DNA of 64,000 bases. Origin: an uncultured Collinsella sp. (GTDB lineage Bacteria; Actinomycetota; Coriobacteriia; Coriobacteriales; Coriobacteriaceae). The position numbers were made by a program, and so were the translations under genes. Shown here piece by piece: positions 24,217-33,780 of the stretch. The notes beneath the pieces are model-generated. The model ran no database searches, was not told the DNA's origin, and was given only the letters and a program-made list of their open reading frames with translations. The stretch is from contig CABUSV010000012.1 of assembly GCA_902494345.1 (NCBI GenBank), positions 1-64,000 on the forward strand, read 5' to 3'. Positions within the stretch are counted from its first letter, which is position 1. Each line of letters begins with the position of its first letter.

Positions 24217-27216
24217 ATGGTAAACGATTTGAGCGGTATAGACGACCTCGAGCTGATGCCGTTAGGCGGAGGCTATATGGTGCGACGCGAACGCTTGATG
24301 AATGAGCTTATCGCCAAGGGCCGAAAGGCCGGCATCGTGGTTCTTTATGCGCCCGACGGGTTTGGGAAGACCTCGGTGCTGCTGCAGTACACCCATGAGG
24401 TTAAATGCGACCCGACGCGAGGCCCCGTGCGGATTATCGAGGCCGATCGCGCCACTGGGCGCGAGGTGTTTATGCAGCTCGAGGTGGTTACCGAAGAACT
24501 CAAAGACAAACCGCACTCCCTTATCGCGATTGATAATGTGCCAAACCTCGATCAGCACGATACCGAAGACCTCATCGACAGGATTCGCGGCCTGCGCGCT
24601 ATGGGGATAGGGGTCTTTATCTCCTGCCGTCCTTCAAATCGTCAGCTGATTCATGGGCTGGGCGATTCGGTTAAGATTAATGCGCAGATGCTCAAGGTAC
24701 ATGCCTATGAGTATTCGGCGTGGGCATCGGCGTTTTCGATCAGCACATCGCTCGACTTTTATCAGCTCACGCAGGGCGTGCCCGAGCTCGTTTCGGCATT
24801 GCAGACGGGTCCGTATGGCCAAGGTGACGTAGCCGGTCTGCTCGAAAACGAGATTGTCAACGTATATGGTGCGGCACTTGTCGATCTGGCTTCGCTCGAC
24901 AATAATGCGCTGTTTTGCGTGGCATGTCTCATGGTTTTGATGGGCGAGGGCAATATCGCAGAACTCGAGGCCTGTGGGGTGAGGCTGTCGATGGTCGACC
25001 AGTCCTACTTTGTACGCGACTACCCGATCTTTGGCTTGGATCCCGCCGAGCGGAGTTTTACGTGTCTGGGCACGGAGGATAACGGACGCTTGCGCTTGCG
25101 TAAGTTGGTGGCCGAGGTTCGCCCCGAACTTGTTCCGAGGGCGGCCCGGATTTTGCTTAAGGCGGGCCGATGCGATGCGGCGATGGGCCTGGCGGACGCC
25201 TTTTTGGACCGTAGAGCGGTCCTTGAACTTGCTGGGCAGTATGGGATCGATCTTGCTCTGACGGGGCACGGGGCCGATATCTGCCGAGCAGCGCTGGGCA
25301 CGATCGATGCTGACGATCCGGCTCCAGAGCCAACGCCTGCCGAGGCGCTTGGCGTATATCTGGCAGCGGTCAGCGTGTCCAATACAAAGCTCGCTCGCTA
25401 TATGGCATCGGTTATCGAGCGCGGGGGCGAACGGGCGGTCTGCGAAATAGATCCTGTTTCATGGAGGGTGGCCCAGACACTGACGGCTGTTTGCTATGGG
25501 GATAACGGGCTTGGGCTTCCTACGAACCTGGCCGTGCCAGAAATCGAGACATCCCATACCGCACTCGATATGTTGTCTGCGCATATCGAGGTCAAGCGCT
25601 GCCTGACCGAGCGGGGAGATGACGGCGGCGTCTTGCAGCAGCTCAAAACGAGCAAGGCCTACGACTGCGAGCTCGACATCGCGGGGATTGTTATACGGGC
25701 CGATAGCATGCTGGTGGAGCTCTTTGACGGGTCGTTTGCGGGAACCGACGAGCGCGATGACGAGATGACGGTGGTGCGGGAGGCGCTCGACGTACGTGGG
25801 CTTAAGGCGATGGCTATCTGGGTGCGCATGGTGTTGGCGGCACGGCGGCTCCTTTCCGGCTTGCCGGTAACCGACGACGCGGCGTTCAACGAGCTCGATC
25901 GTTTTGCTGTGCGCATGCGCGACAACCAGATTCAGCTGTTTGGGCTGTTGCTAGAAGGCTGGCAGTCACTGGCAGAGGGACGGCCGGTTAATGCAAAGTT
26001 CCATGCGGTCCAAGTGCTCAAACTTGCCGAGGAATCGATTGCGTACATGCGCGATAACGCATTGCTGCTGGAGCGCGCGGCATATCTGCGTAACACCTCG
26101 ATGGTTTCGGTGCGCGAGGAAGCGGAGTTGCTCGATATAAGCCAGACGCAGGTTGGTGGCGCAGAAGCCTGGATGGTGGCGCTGCATTTGGCCTGTGCGG
26201 GCCGAGACAGCGACCTTGCGGCCTGGATGTCCATGAATCGCGCGGGGATTCTGGAACCGTCGTATCGGCTCTTTGCGCGCCTTGCCATGCATTGTCTGGG
26301 CGAGCCGGCGACCAGGATTCGCAAGAAGCTTCCCGTGCGCGAGCTGTCGCGGTACTCGCTGCGCGACGATTTGGAAGGGGAGGGCGAGCGCCTGTTCCAG
26401 GCCGGCGAGGTTGAAGCCGTTGATACCATCGACCATATCGAGATTCGTATGTTTGGGGCGTTTCGCGCCGAGCGCGACGGGTTTCCCATCACGGACAAAA
26501 TGTGGCGCCGCAAGAAGGCGGCGACACTTGCCGAGCGGCTTGCGCTGGGCATGGATGCGCTCGTCGATCGTGAGACGCTGGCCATGGAGCTGTGGCCCCA
26601 TGCCGAGTTCAATAGCGCCCGCAACAACCTGTACTCGACGATATCGCGCTTGCGGTCGGCTTTGGGACCGACGCCGGATGGCAAGTCGTGCGTGCTCATC
26701 CAAAATGAATGCATTGGACTCAACGGTGACTACGTCAAGACCGATGTACGGCTGTTTGACCAGATAAGCCGCGAGGTTTTGGGAAATCGCACGGGTGCGC
26801 GCGGACCCCATTTAGTTGAGCTGTGCCTTAAGATTGAGCAGCTTTATGCCGGACCGCTGTATGTTCCCAATGGCTGTAATCCCACCTACTTTTTGCGTAT
26901 GCGACGCATCATGCAGTCGAAGTACATCGATTGCATGATTAAGGGAGCAAATGCCGCTCTAGAAGAAAACGATCTGCAGTCGGCGATTTGGCTGGCGGAG
27001 TCGGGGCTTCGGCAGGAAACGTCGCGTGAGGATATGGTGCGCTGCGCCATGCGCGTCTACAGTGCGGCGGGGCGGCGGCGCGATATCGTCGAGCTATACA
27101 GCGGGCATATGCACCATTTGAGGGAGCAGGTCAATGGCGTGCCCGAGCCCGAGACGCGGCGTCTATACGAGCGCTTGGTGGAGGGGCGGCTCAATCGCGT
27201 GCTGGTCGAGCGATAA
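24217..27216 (+). CDS. Large ATPase/SARP-type transcriptional regulator
   Basis: A 999-residue protein with an N-terminal P-loop (VVLYAPDGFGKTSVLLQY, about residues 41-58) of the MalT/STAND type, a long helical TPR-like middle, and from about residue 741 a C-terminal bacterial transcriptional activator region (IEIRMFGAFRAERDGF...LAMELWPHAEFNSARNNLYSTISRLR) of SARP/BTAD type. Such proteins sense a ligand through the middle, use NTP binding as a switch and activate promoters. The SARP part normally lies at the N-terminus of AfsR-like proteins; here it is C-terminal. The gene stands alone with its own long upstream region; targets are unknown. Confidence 0.75.
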   Translation: MVNDLSGIDDLELMPLGGGYMVRRERLMNELIAKGRKAGIVVLYAPDGFGKTSVLLQYTHEVKCDPTRGPVRIIEADRATGREVFMQLEVVTEELKDKPHSLIAIDNVPNLDQHDTEDLIDRIRGLRAMGIGVFISCRPSNRQLIHGLGDSVKINAQMLKVHAYEYSAWASAFSISTSLDFYQLTQGVPELVSALQTGPYGQGDVAGLLENEIVNVYGAALVDLASLDNNALFCVACLMVLMGEGNIAELEACGVRLSMVDQSYFVRDYPIFGLDPAERSFTCLGTEDNGRLRLRKLVAEVRPELVPRAARILLKAGRCDAAMGLADAFLDRRAVLELAGQYGIDLALTGHGADICRAALGTIDADDPAPEPTPAEALGVYLAAVSVSNTKLARYMASVIERGGERAVCEIDPVSWRVAQTLTAVCYGDNGLGLPTNLAVPEIETSHTALDMLSAHIEVKRCLTERGDDGGVLQQLKTSKAYDCELDIAGIVIRADSMLVELFDGSFAGTDERDDEMTVVREALDVRGLKAMAIWVRMVLAARRLLSGLPVTDDAAFNELDRFAVRMRDNQIQLFGLLLEGWQSLAEGRPVNAKFHAVQVLKLAEESIAYMRDNALLLERAAYLRNTSMVSVREEAELLDISQTQVGGAEAWMVALHLACAGRDSDLAAWMSMNRAGILEPSYRLFARLAMHCLGEPATRIRKKLPVRELSRYSLRDDLEGEGERLFQAGEVEAVDTIDHIEIRMFGAFRAERDGFPITDKMWRRKKAATLAERLALGMDALVDRETLAMELWPHAEFNSARNNLYSTISRLRSALGPTPDGKSCVLIQNECIGLNGDYVKTDVRLFDQISREVLGNRTGARGPHLVELCLKIEQLYAGPLYVPNGCNPTYFLRMRRIMQSKYIDCMIKGANAALEENDLQSAIWLAESGLRQETSREDMVRCAMRVYSAAGRRRDIVELYSGHMHHLREQVNGVPEPETRRLYERLVEGRLNRVLVER

Positions 27217-27248
27217 AAAACGGGCGCCCGAAGTACTTGGGCGCCCGT
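27214..27248 (-). terminator. Rho-independent terminator of yhbY
   Basis: On the minus strand ACGGGCGCCC, 9-nt loop, GGGCGCCCGT, then TTTTTT (complement of A27215-27220). It can also act as a hairpin behind the plus-strand regulator gene, which ends at 27216. Confidence 0.85.
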
Positions 27249-27285
27249 AAGCTTGCTATGTGTTGGCTCGCCGGATCATTGGCTC

Positions 27286-27585
27286 TTAGACGAGCTTGAT
27301 CTTCTCGATGTCCTTGCGCGAGGACTCGCGATACAGCGAGAACTTGCGGCCGATGACCTGAACGACCTCGGCGTGGCAGCGCTCAGCGAGCTCTTCGGCG
27401 GCCTCGCGGGCAGAAAGGCTGGAGCCATCGAGCACGGAGCACTTAACGAGCTCGTGCTTCTCCAGGTAGGCGACCGTCTGCTCGACGGTGCCCTCGTTGA
27501 CATCGGACTTGCCGATGATGATGGCGGGGTTGAGGTGATGGGCCATGCTGCGAAGCTGCTTGACCTGGGCTCCTGTCAGTGCCAT
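27286..27585 (-). CDS. yhbY: YhbY/CRM-domain RNA-binding protein
   Basis: A 99-residue single CRM-domain protein of standard length. Conserved: LTGAQVKQLRSMAHHLNPAIIIGKSDVNEGTVEQ and the C-terminal VVQVIGRKFSLYRES, containing the G-x-x-F-x-L-Y-R motif. Family members bind pre-50S particles and help ribosome assembly. The gene is alone on the minus strand with only a weak ribosome binding site. Confidence 0.93.
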   Translation of the reverse strand: MALTGAQVKQLRSMAHHLNPAIIIGKSDVNEGTVEQTVAYLEKHELVKCSVLDGSSLSAREAAEELAERCHAEVVQVIGRKFSLYRESSRKDIEKIKLV

Positions 27586-27743
27586 GGGTTCTCGCTTTCT
27601 ATGTATGGGGCGCCCCGCGACGGGGCCTTAATCTACGTGAGCTGTCCCACGATAGCGCAGGAACGGTGCGGTGTGGAGCGCGTTTGCCCAGTTCAAAAAG
27701 AATGCGGATGCCGAGTGAGTGGGCAGTGCGGGCTGCGAACAGG

Positions 27744-28631
27744 CTATGAGCTGGGCGCAGAGACCGGCTCCCATGCAATAAACGCCCAACGAACCTTGCG
27801 GACATGATCGAGCATATAGCGCCCCTGCGGCACGCCCTTGGAGCCCGGTTCGCCGGCATGGGGGTTCTCGATCATGTGTTGGGCGATGTAGTCGCGCAGA
27901 CGGTCGACCTTATCTTCGTTGCCATGCTCGAGCATACGGGAAAAATCCGCCACACCCGCCTCAAGGCTATTGAAGGTATCGCGACGAGGCGATTCAAAGT
28001 ATGTAACCTGCGGCAGGGCACCCATCTGAATGAGGATGTTGAAGGCGTACACAAAGCCATTACTGCAGGTGACCGAGGCACCGATAGCGTTCATCAAGTG
28101 CAGATCATAGCGCGGGCTGGAGTTGGCAACCATCGTGACAGCACAACGCCGACGAGCCGTACGGTCAAGCTTGGCAAGCGCACCTTTTAGATTGGTCGTC
28201 GTAACCGACCGACTGGCAAAGGCAACATCCACCGCCTTCGCGACCGGCCCAACCAAATCCCAATCATCATCCCAAGCAAGCTCAAGCGGCGTTATACGCC
28301 CCTCGAGCCCGTAGTACTCAATGCCGGCATCAAGCGTGCCCAACATGGCAGGGGAAAAATCAGCGGCAATCACCGGATGCTCAGCCTGAGCAAGCGGAAT
28401 AGCAATCGATCCAGCCCCGCACCCCATATCGAGCACCGACTCGCCGGGCTCAAGCGCCAACAGCTTCATAAAATCCCGAGCATAAGGGGCAGTCTCCAAC
28501 GGCCGAAAATGCCGAGCCCTTTTATCCCACTCAAAAGAATCATCAGCCCGCCGCCGATCAGCTTGCAGACGCATCCACTCCTGATTCCAATCAGCAGAAA
28601 GAAGCTCAGAGCGAGCATCCCCATCAACCAC
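27744..28631 (-). CDS. SAM-dependent methyltransferase
   Basis: A 295-residue class I methyltransferase with motif I VLDMGCGAGSIAIPLAQ and an acidic residue ending strand 2 (PVIAADFSPAML). The substrate is unknown; the long C-terminal part (MLEHGNEDKVDRLRDYIAQHM) resembles anonymous methyltransferases of anaerobes. I set the start at GTG 28631 because TAGGAGG lies 7 nt before it. The longer reading from 28691 translates the ribosome binding site itself into a false hydrophobic N-terminus (LLLGGVAFLLLGG). Transcribed toward yhbY but with a 158-bp gap. Confidence 0.82.
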   Translation of the reverse strand: MVDGDARSELLSADWNQEWMRLQADRRRADDSFEWDKRARHFRPLETAPYARDFMKLLALEPGESVLDMGCGAGSIAIPLAQAEHPVIAADFSPAMLGTLDAGIEYYGLEGRITPLELAWDDDWDLVGPVAKAVDVAFASRSVTTTNLKGALAKLDRTARRRCAVTMVANSSPRYDLHLMNAIGASVTCSNGFVYAFNILIQMGALPQVTYFESPRRDTFNSLEAGVADFSRMLEHGNEDKVDRLRDYIAQHMIENPHAGEPGSKGVPQGRYMLDHVRKVRWAFIAWEPVSAPSS

Positions 28632-28798
28632 GGGCCAACCTCCTAGCAACAAAAAAGCGACTCCCCCCAAAAGAAGAGCCGCAACCAGCATATATCAGAA
28701 AAAGAACCGTTCCAACGCCAAACCGCCGCACCAGCCAAGTGGTGCAGGAGCGAAGCGACTGCCATACGGGATAGAACCCAACTGAGGTCCCGTTGTGC

Positions 28799-28932
28799 GG
28801 GAGCCCCGGGGAGGGCAAATATATAAGGTCGATCGCGAGTTCCGCACGAGCCGGAGAGCACTTAATGTGCTCTCCGTGCGAGTCAGGACTGTCCGAGCAG
28901 GCGACCTTATATATTTGCCCTCCCCGGGGCTC
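28799..28932. repeat. Long palindromic element with conserved core, copy B
   Basis: Perfect 32-bp arms (28799-28830 and 28901-28932). The 70-nt centre, read on the minus strand, has TCGGACAGTCCTGACTC, a hairpin (GGAGAGCAC-ATTAA-GTGCTCTCC) and TCGTGCGGAACTC, the same two blocks as in copy A at 6872-7007. It fills the gap (28632-28950) between the methyltransferase and the UPF0210 gene, ending 18 bp from the latter's stop. Confidence 0.8.
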
Positions 28933-28950
28933 CTCGCCCGAACCCCTCGG

Positions 28951-30315
28951 CTAGTTCTTGAGCGAGTTCAGCGGTGCCGGGAAGCGTCCACCGCGGTGGG
29001 CAAGCACGGTGCCGGCGTTGGGGTTCACCGGCATGATGGGCGCACGGCCGAACAGGCCACCGTACTCGACGCAGTCGCCCACGCCCTTGCCGATAGCAGG
29101 AATCACGCGCACGGCCGTGGTCTTGTTGTTGATGACGCCGATGGCCATCTCGTCGGCGATGATGCCGGCGATGGTCTCGACCGGGGTGTCGCCGGGGATG
29201 GCGATCATGTCCAGGCCGACGGAGCACACGCAGGTCATGGCCTCGAGCTTCTCGAGCGAAAGCGCACCGGCCTCGACGGCGGCGATCATGCCGGCGTCCT
29301 CGGACACGGGGATGAAGGCGCCGGAGAGACCGCCCACGCTGGAGCTGGCCATGACGCCGCCCTTCTTGACGGCATCGTTAAGCATGGCGAGCGCACAGGT
29401 CGTGCCCGGGCCACCGCAGGTGCCCACGCCGATGATCTCGAGGATGCGGGCAACGGAGTCGCCGATGGCAGGCGTGGGAGCCAGCGATAGGTCGACAATG
29501 CCCTTCTCGACACCCAGACGATGGGCGGCCTCGCGGCTCATGAGCTCGCCGGCGCGGGTGATCTTAAAGGCGGTCTGCTTGATCTTCTCGGCAACCTCCA
29601 TCATCGATGCGGAGTCGGGCAGCGTCTCCAGGGCTGCGGCCATAACGCCGGGGCCCGAGACGCCTACGTTGATGACGGCGTCGGCCTCGCCACCGCCGTG
29701 GACGGCGCCCGCCATAAACGGGGAGTCCTCGACCATGTTGGCAAAGCAGACAAACTTGGAGGCGCCGACGGAATCCTGGTCGGCAGTGAGTTTGGCGGCA
29801 TCGATGATGGTCTGGGCGGCCATGAGCACGGCGTCCATGTTGATACCGGCGCGCAGGCTGGCGACGTTGACGCTGGAGCAGACGCGGCTCGTGGTGGCGA
29901 GCGCCTGGGGGATGGACTGGATGACGCGGCGGTCGGCGTCGCCGATGCCCTTCTGGACGAGTGCGGAGAAGCCGCCCAGGTAATCGATGCCGAGCGTCTC
30001 GGCCGCGCGGTCGAGGGCATGCGCGATGGGGGTGAGGTCCTCATTCTTGCAGCACGCGGCGATCTGCGCCACCGGGGTGACGGAAACGCGCTTGTTGACG
30101 ATGGGAATACCGTACTCGCGCTCGAGGTTCTCGGCGGTCTCGACCAGATGCTCAGCCGTGTGCGTCACGTGGTCGTAGATCTTCGTGCACATGCGGTCGA
30201 GGTTCTCGTCACCGCAACCCATGAGCGAGACACCCATGGTGATGGTCCTGATGTCGAGGTTCTGCTCCTCAACCATGCCGCGGGTTTCCGCGATTTCTGC
30301 GGGCGTGATCGCCAT
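28951..30315 (-). CDS. UPF0210 (DUF711) family protein
   Basis: A 454-residue protein of the normal family length, related to the pyruvate formate-lyase fold by structure but lacking its glycyl radical site. Conserved stretches: [44 protein letters not shown]-like [11 protein letters not shown], and [24 protein letters not shown]. Function is unknown; it is often encoded beside an ACT-domain protein (UPF0237), which is missing here. Start at 30315 ([13 protein letters not shown]) after TAGGAG; the longer 30372 reading lacks a site. Confidence 0.88.
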   Translation of the reverse strand: MAITPAEIAETRGMVEEQNLDIRTITMGVSLMGCGDENLDRMCTKIYDHVTHTAEHLVETAENLEREYGIPIVNKRVSVTPVAQIAACCKNEDLTPIAHALDRAAETLGIDYLGGFSALVQKGIGDADRRVIQSIPQALATTSRVCSSVNVASLRAGINMDAVLMAAQTIIDAAKLTADQDSVGASKFVCFANMVEDSPFMAGAVHGGGEADAVINVGVSGPGVMAAALETLPDSASMMEVAEKIKQTAFKITRAGELMSREAAHRLGVEKGIVDLSLAPTPAIGDSVARILEIIGVGTCGGPGTTCALAMLNDAVKKGGVMASSSVGGLSGAFIPVSEDAGMIAAVEAGALSLEKLEAMTCVCSVGLDMIAIPGDTPVETIAGIIADEMAIGVINNKTTAVRVIPAIGKGVGDCVEYGGLFGRAPIMPVNPNAGTVLAHRGGRFPAPLNSLKN

Positions 30316-30423
30316 CCTTGCGCTCCTATCTGCCAAAACGAGCATAGTCTTATCTATTCTAACGTGCCACACGTGCCAAGTGGCGCGTGCGGCACGTTTT
30401 GGTGCTCGGTTGTTTCCGTTGTG

Positions 30424-32982
30424 TTACTGCCCAAAGACCTCTTCGGCGATGCGCGCGCTCTCGGCGGCGTCCTTGGCGTAGTAGTCAGCGCCAATCTGTT
30501 TGGCGTATTCGGGCGTGAGTACGGCGCCGCCTACGATGATCTTGACGCCCGGCACCTCGGTATGAAGCAGCTTGATGGTCTCTTCCATAGCCACGACGGT
30601 GGTAGTCATAAGCGCCGAGAGGCCGACGAGCTTAATGTCGCGCTCCTTGACGGTCTTGAGTACCTCCTGCGGATCGACGTCGCGGCCCAGGTCAAAGACG
30701 GTATAGCCGTAGTTATCGAGCAGCATCTTGACGATGTTCTTGCCAATATCGTGGATGTCGCCCTTGACGGTGGCCACGCAGATCTTGCCCTTGTCGGCGA
30801 TCTCGCCGGCGGGCATCAGGCGCTTGATGGTGTCGAAGCCCACGCGCGCGGCCTCGGCCGAGGCCATAAGCTGCGGCAAGAAGAACTTGCCCTGGTCAAA
30901 GAGGACGCCAACCTCGTCGAGGGCGGGGATAAAGTGATTGTTGATGAGGTCCATAGCGTCGTGGTCTGTCAGCAGACGCTCGGTCTCGGCAGCGATCTCG
31001 CCTTTGCGGCCCGAGACGACCATGCGACGAATCGGATCGTCGTTGCCGTCGGTGCCGGCGGTGCCTGCAGTGGGCGCAGTGTCGGTCGATGCTGCCTGAG
31101 CCGCCGCCGGGTTTGCGGCGATCTTATACGGATCGGTCCAGCCGGCATAGCGCTCGATGTATCCGGTCGAGCCCTCGTCTTCAACGCTCAGGACGCGATA
31201 GCTGTAGACGGTGTCCATAAAGCGCTTGGAACCCGGGTTCATGATGGGGGCGTCCAGGCCCGCGCCAAAGGCGGCGGCCAAAAAGACCGAACCCAGCAGC
31301 GGGCGGGCAGGCAGGCCAAAGCTGATGTTCGACACGCCGAGCGCACATTTGACGCCCAGGCGCTCCTTGCACAGGGACATGGCGCGCAGGATCTGCTCGG
31401 CCTGGCGTTGATTGGTCGAGGCGGTCATGACCAGGCAGTCGATGAGGATGCGGTCCGGTCCGATGCCGTAGCGGGCAGCCTCGGCCACGATGCGCTCGGC
31501 GATGGCGAAGCGGGCCTCGGCGGTATCGGGGATGCCGCCTTCGTCGAGCGTGAGGCCGACAACGTTGGTGCCGTAGTGGGCGACCAGCGGAAAGATCTCA
31601 TCCATAATCTGCTGCTTGCCATTGACCGAGTTGATGATGGGCTTGCCGGCGTAGCGGCGCACGGCGGCCTCGACGGCTGCGGGATCGGTGGAGTCGATCT
31701 GCAGCGGCAGGAGCGTGGAGCCCTGGAGCTGTTCGGTCGCCTGTTGGATAATCTTGACCTCGTCGATCTCGGGCAGGCCCACGTTGACGTCCAGGATGTC
31801 GGCGCCCTGCTCCTGCTGGCTGATGCCCTGGCTCACCACGTAGTCCAGATCGCCGTCGCGCAGGGCCTGCTGCAGGCGCTTTTTGCCGGTGGGGTTGATG
31901 CGCTCGCCGATGACGGCGATTTTGTGGCCGTCGCAGGGAAGGTCCACCACGGTCTGGGCGCTCGTGACCGACATACTGGGCTTGCGATGGCGTGGGCTGG
32001 GCGTGTGGTTGTCGATAAGCGTGCGTAGAGCCGCCATGTGCGCCGGCGTGGTGCCGCAGCAACCGCCCACGACGCTCACGCCGTCCTCAATCATGCCGGC
32101 GACGGCCTCGGCGTATTCGGGTGCCTGGATATCAAAGACGGTATTGCCGTCGTCGTCCACATGGGGAAGTCCCGCGTTGGCCTGCACCATAACGGGCTTG
32201 TCGGTAACGGTGAGCATACGTGCGGCGAGTCCTCGGAGCTCGGCCGGTCCTTGGCTGCAGTTGATGCCCAAAACGTCGGCGCCGATGGCGTCGAGCGTGA
32301 TGGCGGCGACCTCGGGGCTCGTTCCTAGGAAGGTACGGCCGTCTTCCTCAAAGGTCATGGTGGCAAAGACGGGCAGGTCGGAGTTCTCGCGGCAGGCGAG
32401 GACGGCTGCCTTGATCTCGGCCAGGTCGGTCATAGTCTCGATAATAAAGAGGTCCACACCCGCATCGACGCCGGCGCGCACTTCCTCGGCAAAGAGGTCA
32501 TAGGCCTCGTCGAAGCTGAGGGTACCCAAGGGGCGAAGCAACGCGCCGATGGGGCCGATGTCACCAGCGACGTAGCGGGCGCCGGCCGCGCGGGCACAGG
32601 TGACGGCCGCGGCAAAGACGTCTGCCACGGTGGCGGCACCGTCGAGCTTGTGGGCATTGGCGCCAAAGGTGTTGGCGGTGATCACGTCACAGCCGGCCTC
32701 GACATATTGACGTTGGATATCGGTGATAACCTGGGGCTCCTCAAAGTTGAGCAGCTCGGGCAGGGCGCCGGCCTTCATGCCGGCCGCTTGCAACATCGTG
32801 CCCATGCCGCCGTCGAACAGCAGGTGTCCCGTGCCCTCGATGGCCGCACGCAGGCGATCGTCCTTAATGCGCAGATCGTCGATTGTGCGCGTTTTGTACG
32901 CGGCACCGTTGCAGCGCGCAGCATTGACAGGTGCCGCCAGCGCGGCACCGTCCAGATCATGAGTGATAAGCGGAGTAAACAT
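30424..32982 (-). CDS. metH: Cobalamin-dependent methionine synthase without reactivation domain
   Basis: An 852-residue protein with three modules. First, a homocysteine-binding domain with zinc Cys (GINCSQGPAEL and VGGCCGTTPAHM). Second, a methyltetrahydrofolate (pterin-binding) domain (IGERINPTGKKRLQQAL, ADILDVNVGLPEIDE). Third, a B12-binding domain with the ligand His in VKGDIHDIGKNIVKMLL. It methylates homocysteine to methionine using methyl-B12. The C-terminal SAM-dependent reactivation domain of E. coli MetH is absent; a separate gene (32992) directly upstream supplies it. A linker rich in Ala, Thr and Gly (about 660-690) looks flexible. Ribosome binding site TAGGAG. Confidence 0.95.
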   Translation of the reverse strand: MFTPLITHDLDGAALAAPVNAARCNGAAYKTRTIDDLRIKDDRLRAAIEGTGHLLFDGGMGTMLQAAGMKAGALPELLNFEEPQVITDIQRQYVEAGCDVITANTFGANAHKLDGAATVADVFAAAVTCARAAGARYVAGDIGPIGALLRPLGTLSFDEAYDLFAEEVRAGVDAGVDLFIIETMTDLAEIKAAVLACRENSDLPVFATMTFEEDGRTFLGTSPEVAAITLDAIGADVLGINCSQGPAELRGLAARMLTVTDKPVMVQANAGLPHVDDDGNTVFDIQAPEYAEAVAGMIEDGVSVVGGCCGTTPAHMAALRTLIDNHTPSPRHRKPSMSVTSAQTVVDLPCDGHKIAVIGERINPTGKKRLQQALRDGDLDYVVSQGISQQEQGADILDVNVGLPEIDEVKIIQQATEQLQGSTLLPLQIDSTDPAAVEAAVRRYAGKPIINSVNGKQQIMDEIFPLVAHYGTNVVGLTLDEGGIPDTAEARFAIAERIVAEAARYGIGPDRILIDCLVMTASTNQRQAEQILRAMSLCKERLGVKCALGVSNISFGLPARPLLGSVFLAAAFGAGLDAPIMNPGSKRFMDTVYSYRVLSVEDEGSTGYIERYAGWTDPYKIAANPAAAQAASTDTAPTAGTAGTDGNDDPIRRMVVSGRKGEIAAETERLLTDHDAMDLINNHFIPALDEVGVLFDQGKFFLPQLMASAEAARVGFDTIKRLMPAGEIADKGKICVATVKGDIHDIGKNIVKMLLDNYGYTVFDLGRDVDPQEVLKTVKERDIKLVGLSALMTTTVVAMEETIKLLHTEVPGVKIIVGGAVLTPEYAKQIGADYYAKDAAESARIAEEVFGQ

Positions 32983-32991
32983 CGGGGGCTC

Positions 32992-33780
32992 CTAATGGCT
33001 GGAATAGCAGGTGGTGTGGGCGGCGCGGAAGCGGCAGTGCTCGCGCATGCGGCAGATATTGCAGGTGGGGCGGCTCTGGGCGTCGTGGACTTCACCGTCG
33101 AACAGACCAATCACCGCGGTCACGCTCTTGGTGGGCATGAGCAGGCTGGTGGGGGTGACGGTAAGTCCAATGAGGCGCGTGGCGTTGAGGGCATCTACGA
33201 TCGAGCGCTGGGCCGTAAGCGGGCAGTCGCCGTAGCCGGGACTAAAGCGCCAGTTACCGGCGAGTCCGTGTGCGGCGGCTGCGACCTTGACCTGCTGGTC
33301 CATCTGCTCAACGGCAGCTTCCACATAGGCGGAGCACGCGGCATCGAGCACGGCTCCCTCTAGGGGCTGCTGGGCCCCCGTGGTGCGCAGGCGACGCTCG
33401 GCGTCCATGCCGAGGGTGCATGCCATGAGTGCCGCCAGGCGGGCGTCCTTAAGGTGGCGATAGATATCGCGGCCCCGCAGCTCAACATTGGTACCGACCA
33501 AGCGAATGCAAGGCTCGCCCTGTTCATCGACGCCCGTGGCATCGATGGCAAATACGCGGCGCACGCCACGGGGTTCAATGTCCAGTTCCAGACGCTCAAC
33601 AACTAGCTCAATACGCTGCGCTAGCTCGGGCTCAATCTGCTGGCCGCCGTAGCCCAGATACCGCAGCATCTCGGCACGGTCGACGCGAGGGTGGTGGGCG
33701 GCGTCGATACGGTAAAGCGCCGGCGACGCAAGGTCGGCCGGCACTTCAACAACGGTTGTATCGACGTGCGGTTTTTCCAT
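32992..33780 (-). CDS. Stand-alone MetH reactivation-domain protein with Cys cluster
   Basis: A 262-residue protein whose RFSPGYGDCPL motif is the SAM-binding signature of the methionine synthase activation domain. It should re-methylate oxidised cob(II)alamin on the MetH encoded 9 bp downstream; Thermotoga maritima has the same split (TM0268/TM0269). The C-terminus adds CNICRMREHCRFRAAHTTC, a CxxC-x5-C-like array that could hold an Fe-S cluster and deliver the needed electron. Its ATG overlaps the metF stop (TAATG), so metF, this gene and metH form one operon. Confidence 0.88.
   Translation of the reverse strand: MEKPHVDTTVVEVPADLASPALYRIDAAHHPRVDRAEMLRYLGYGGQQIEPELAQRIELVVERLELDIEPRGVRRVFAIDATGVDEQGEPCIRLVGTNVELRGRDIYRHLKDARLAALMACTLGMDAERRLRTTGAQQPLEGAVLDAACSAYVEAAVEQMDQQVKVAAAAHGLAGNWRFSPGYGDCPLTAQRSIVDALNATRLIGLTVTPTSLLMPTKSVTAVIGLFDGEVHDAQSRPTCNICRMREHCRFRAAHTTCYSSH

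Noticed and set aside
24020..24223. A 67-codon frame before the SARP/ATPase regulator
   Set aside because: It overlaps the regulator start, has no ribosome binding site and includes the repeated 14-mer; it is more likely upstream regulatory DNA.
28632..28691. Hydrophobic N-terminus (signal-like) of the methyltransferase at 27744
   Set aside because: It is a translation of the TAGGAGG ribosome binding region; GTG at 28631 is the better start.
29521..32028. An 835-codon open frame on the plus strand
   Set aside because: It is antisense to the UPF0210 and metH genes, rich in Gly, Asp, His and Val as is typical of shadow frames in GC-rich DNA, and has no domain.
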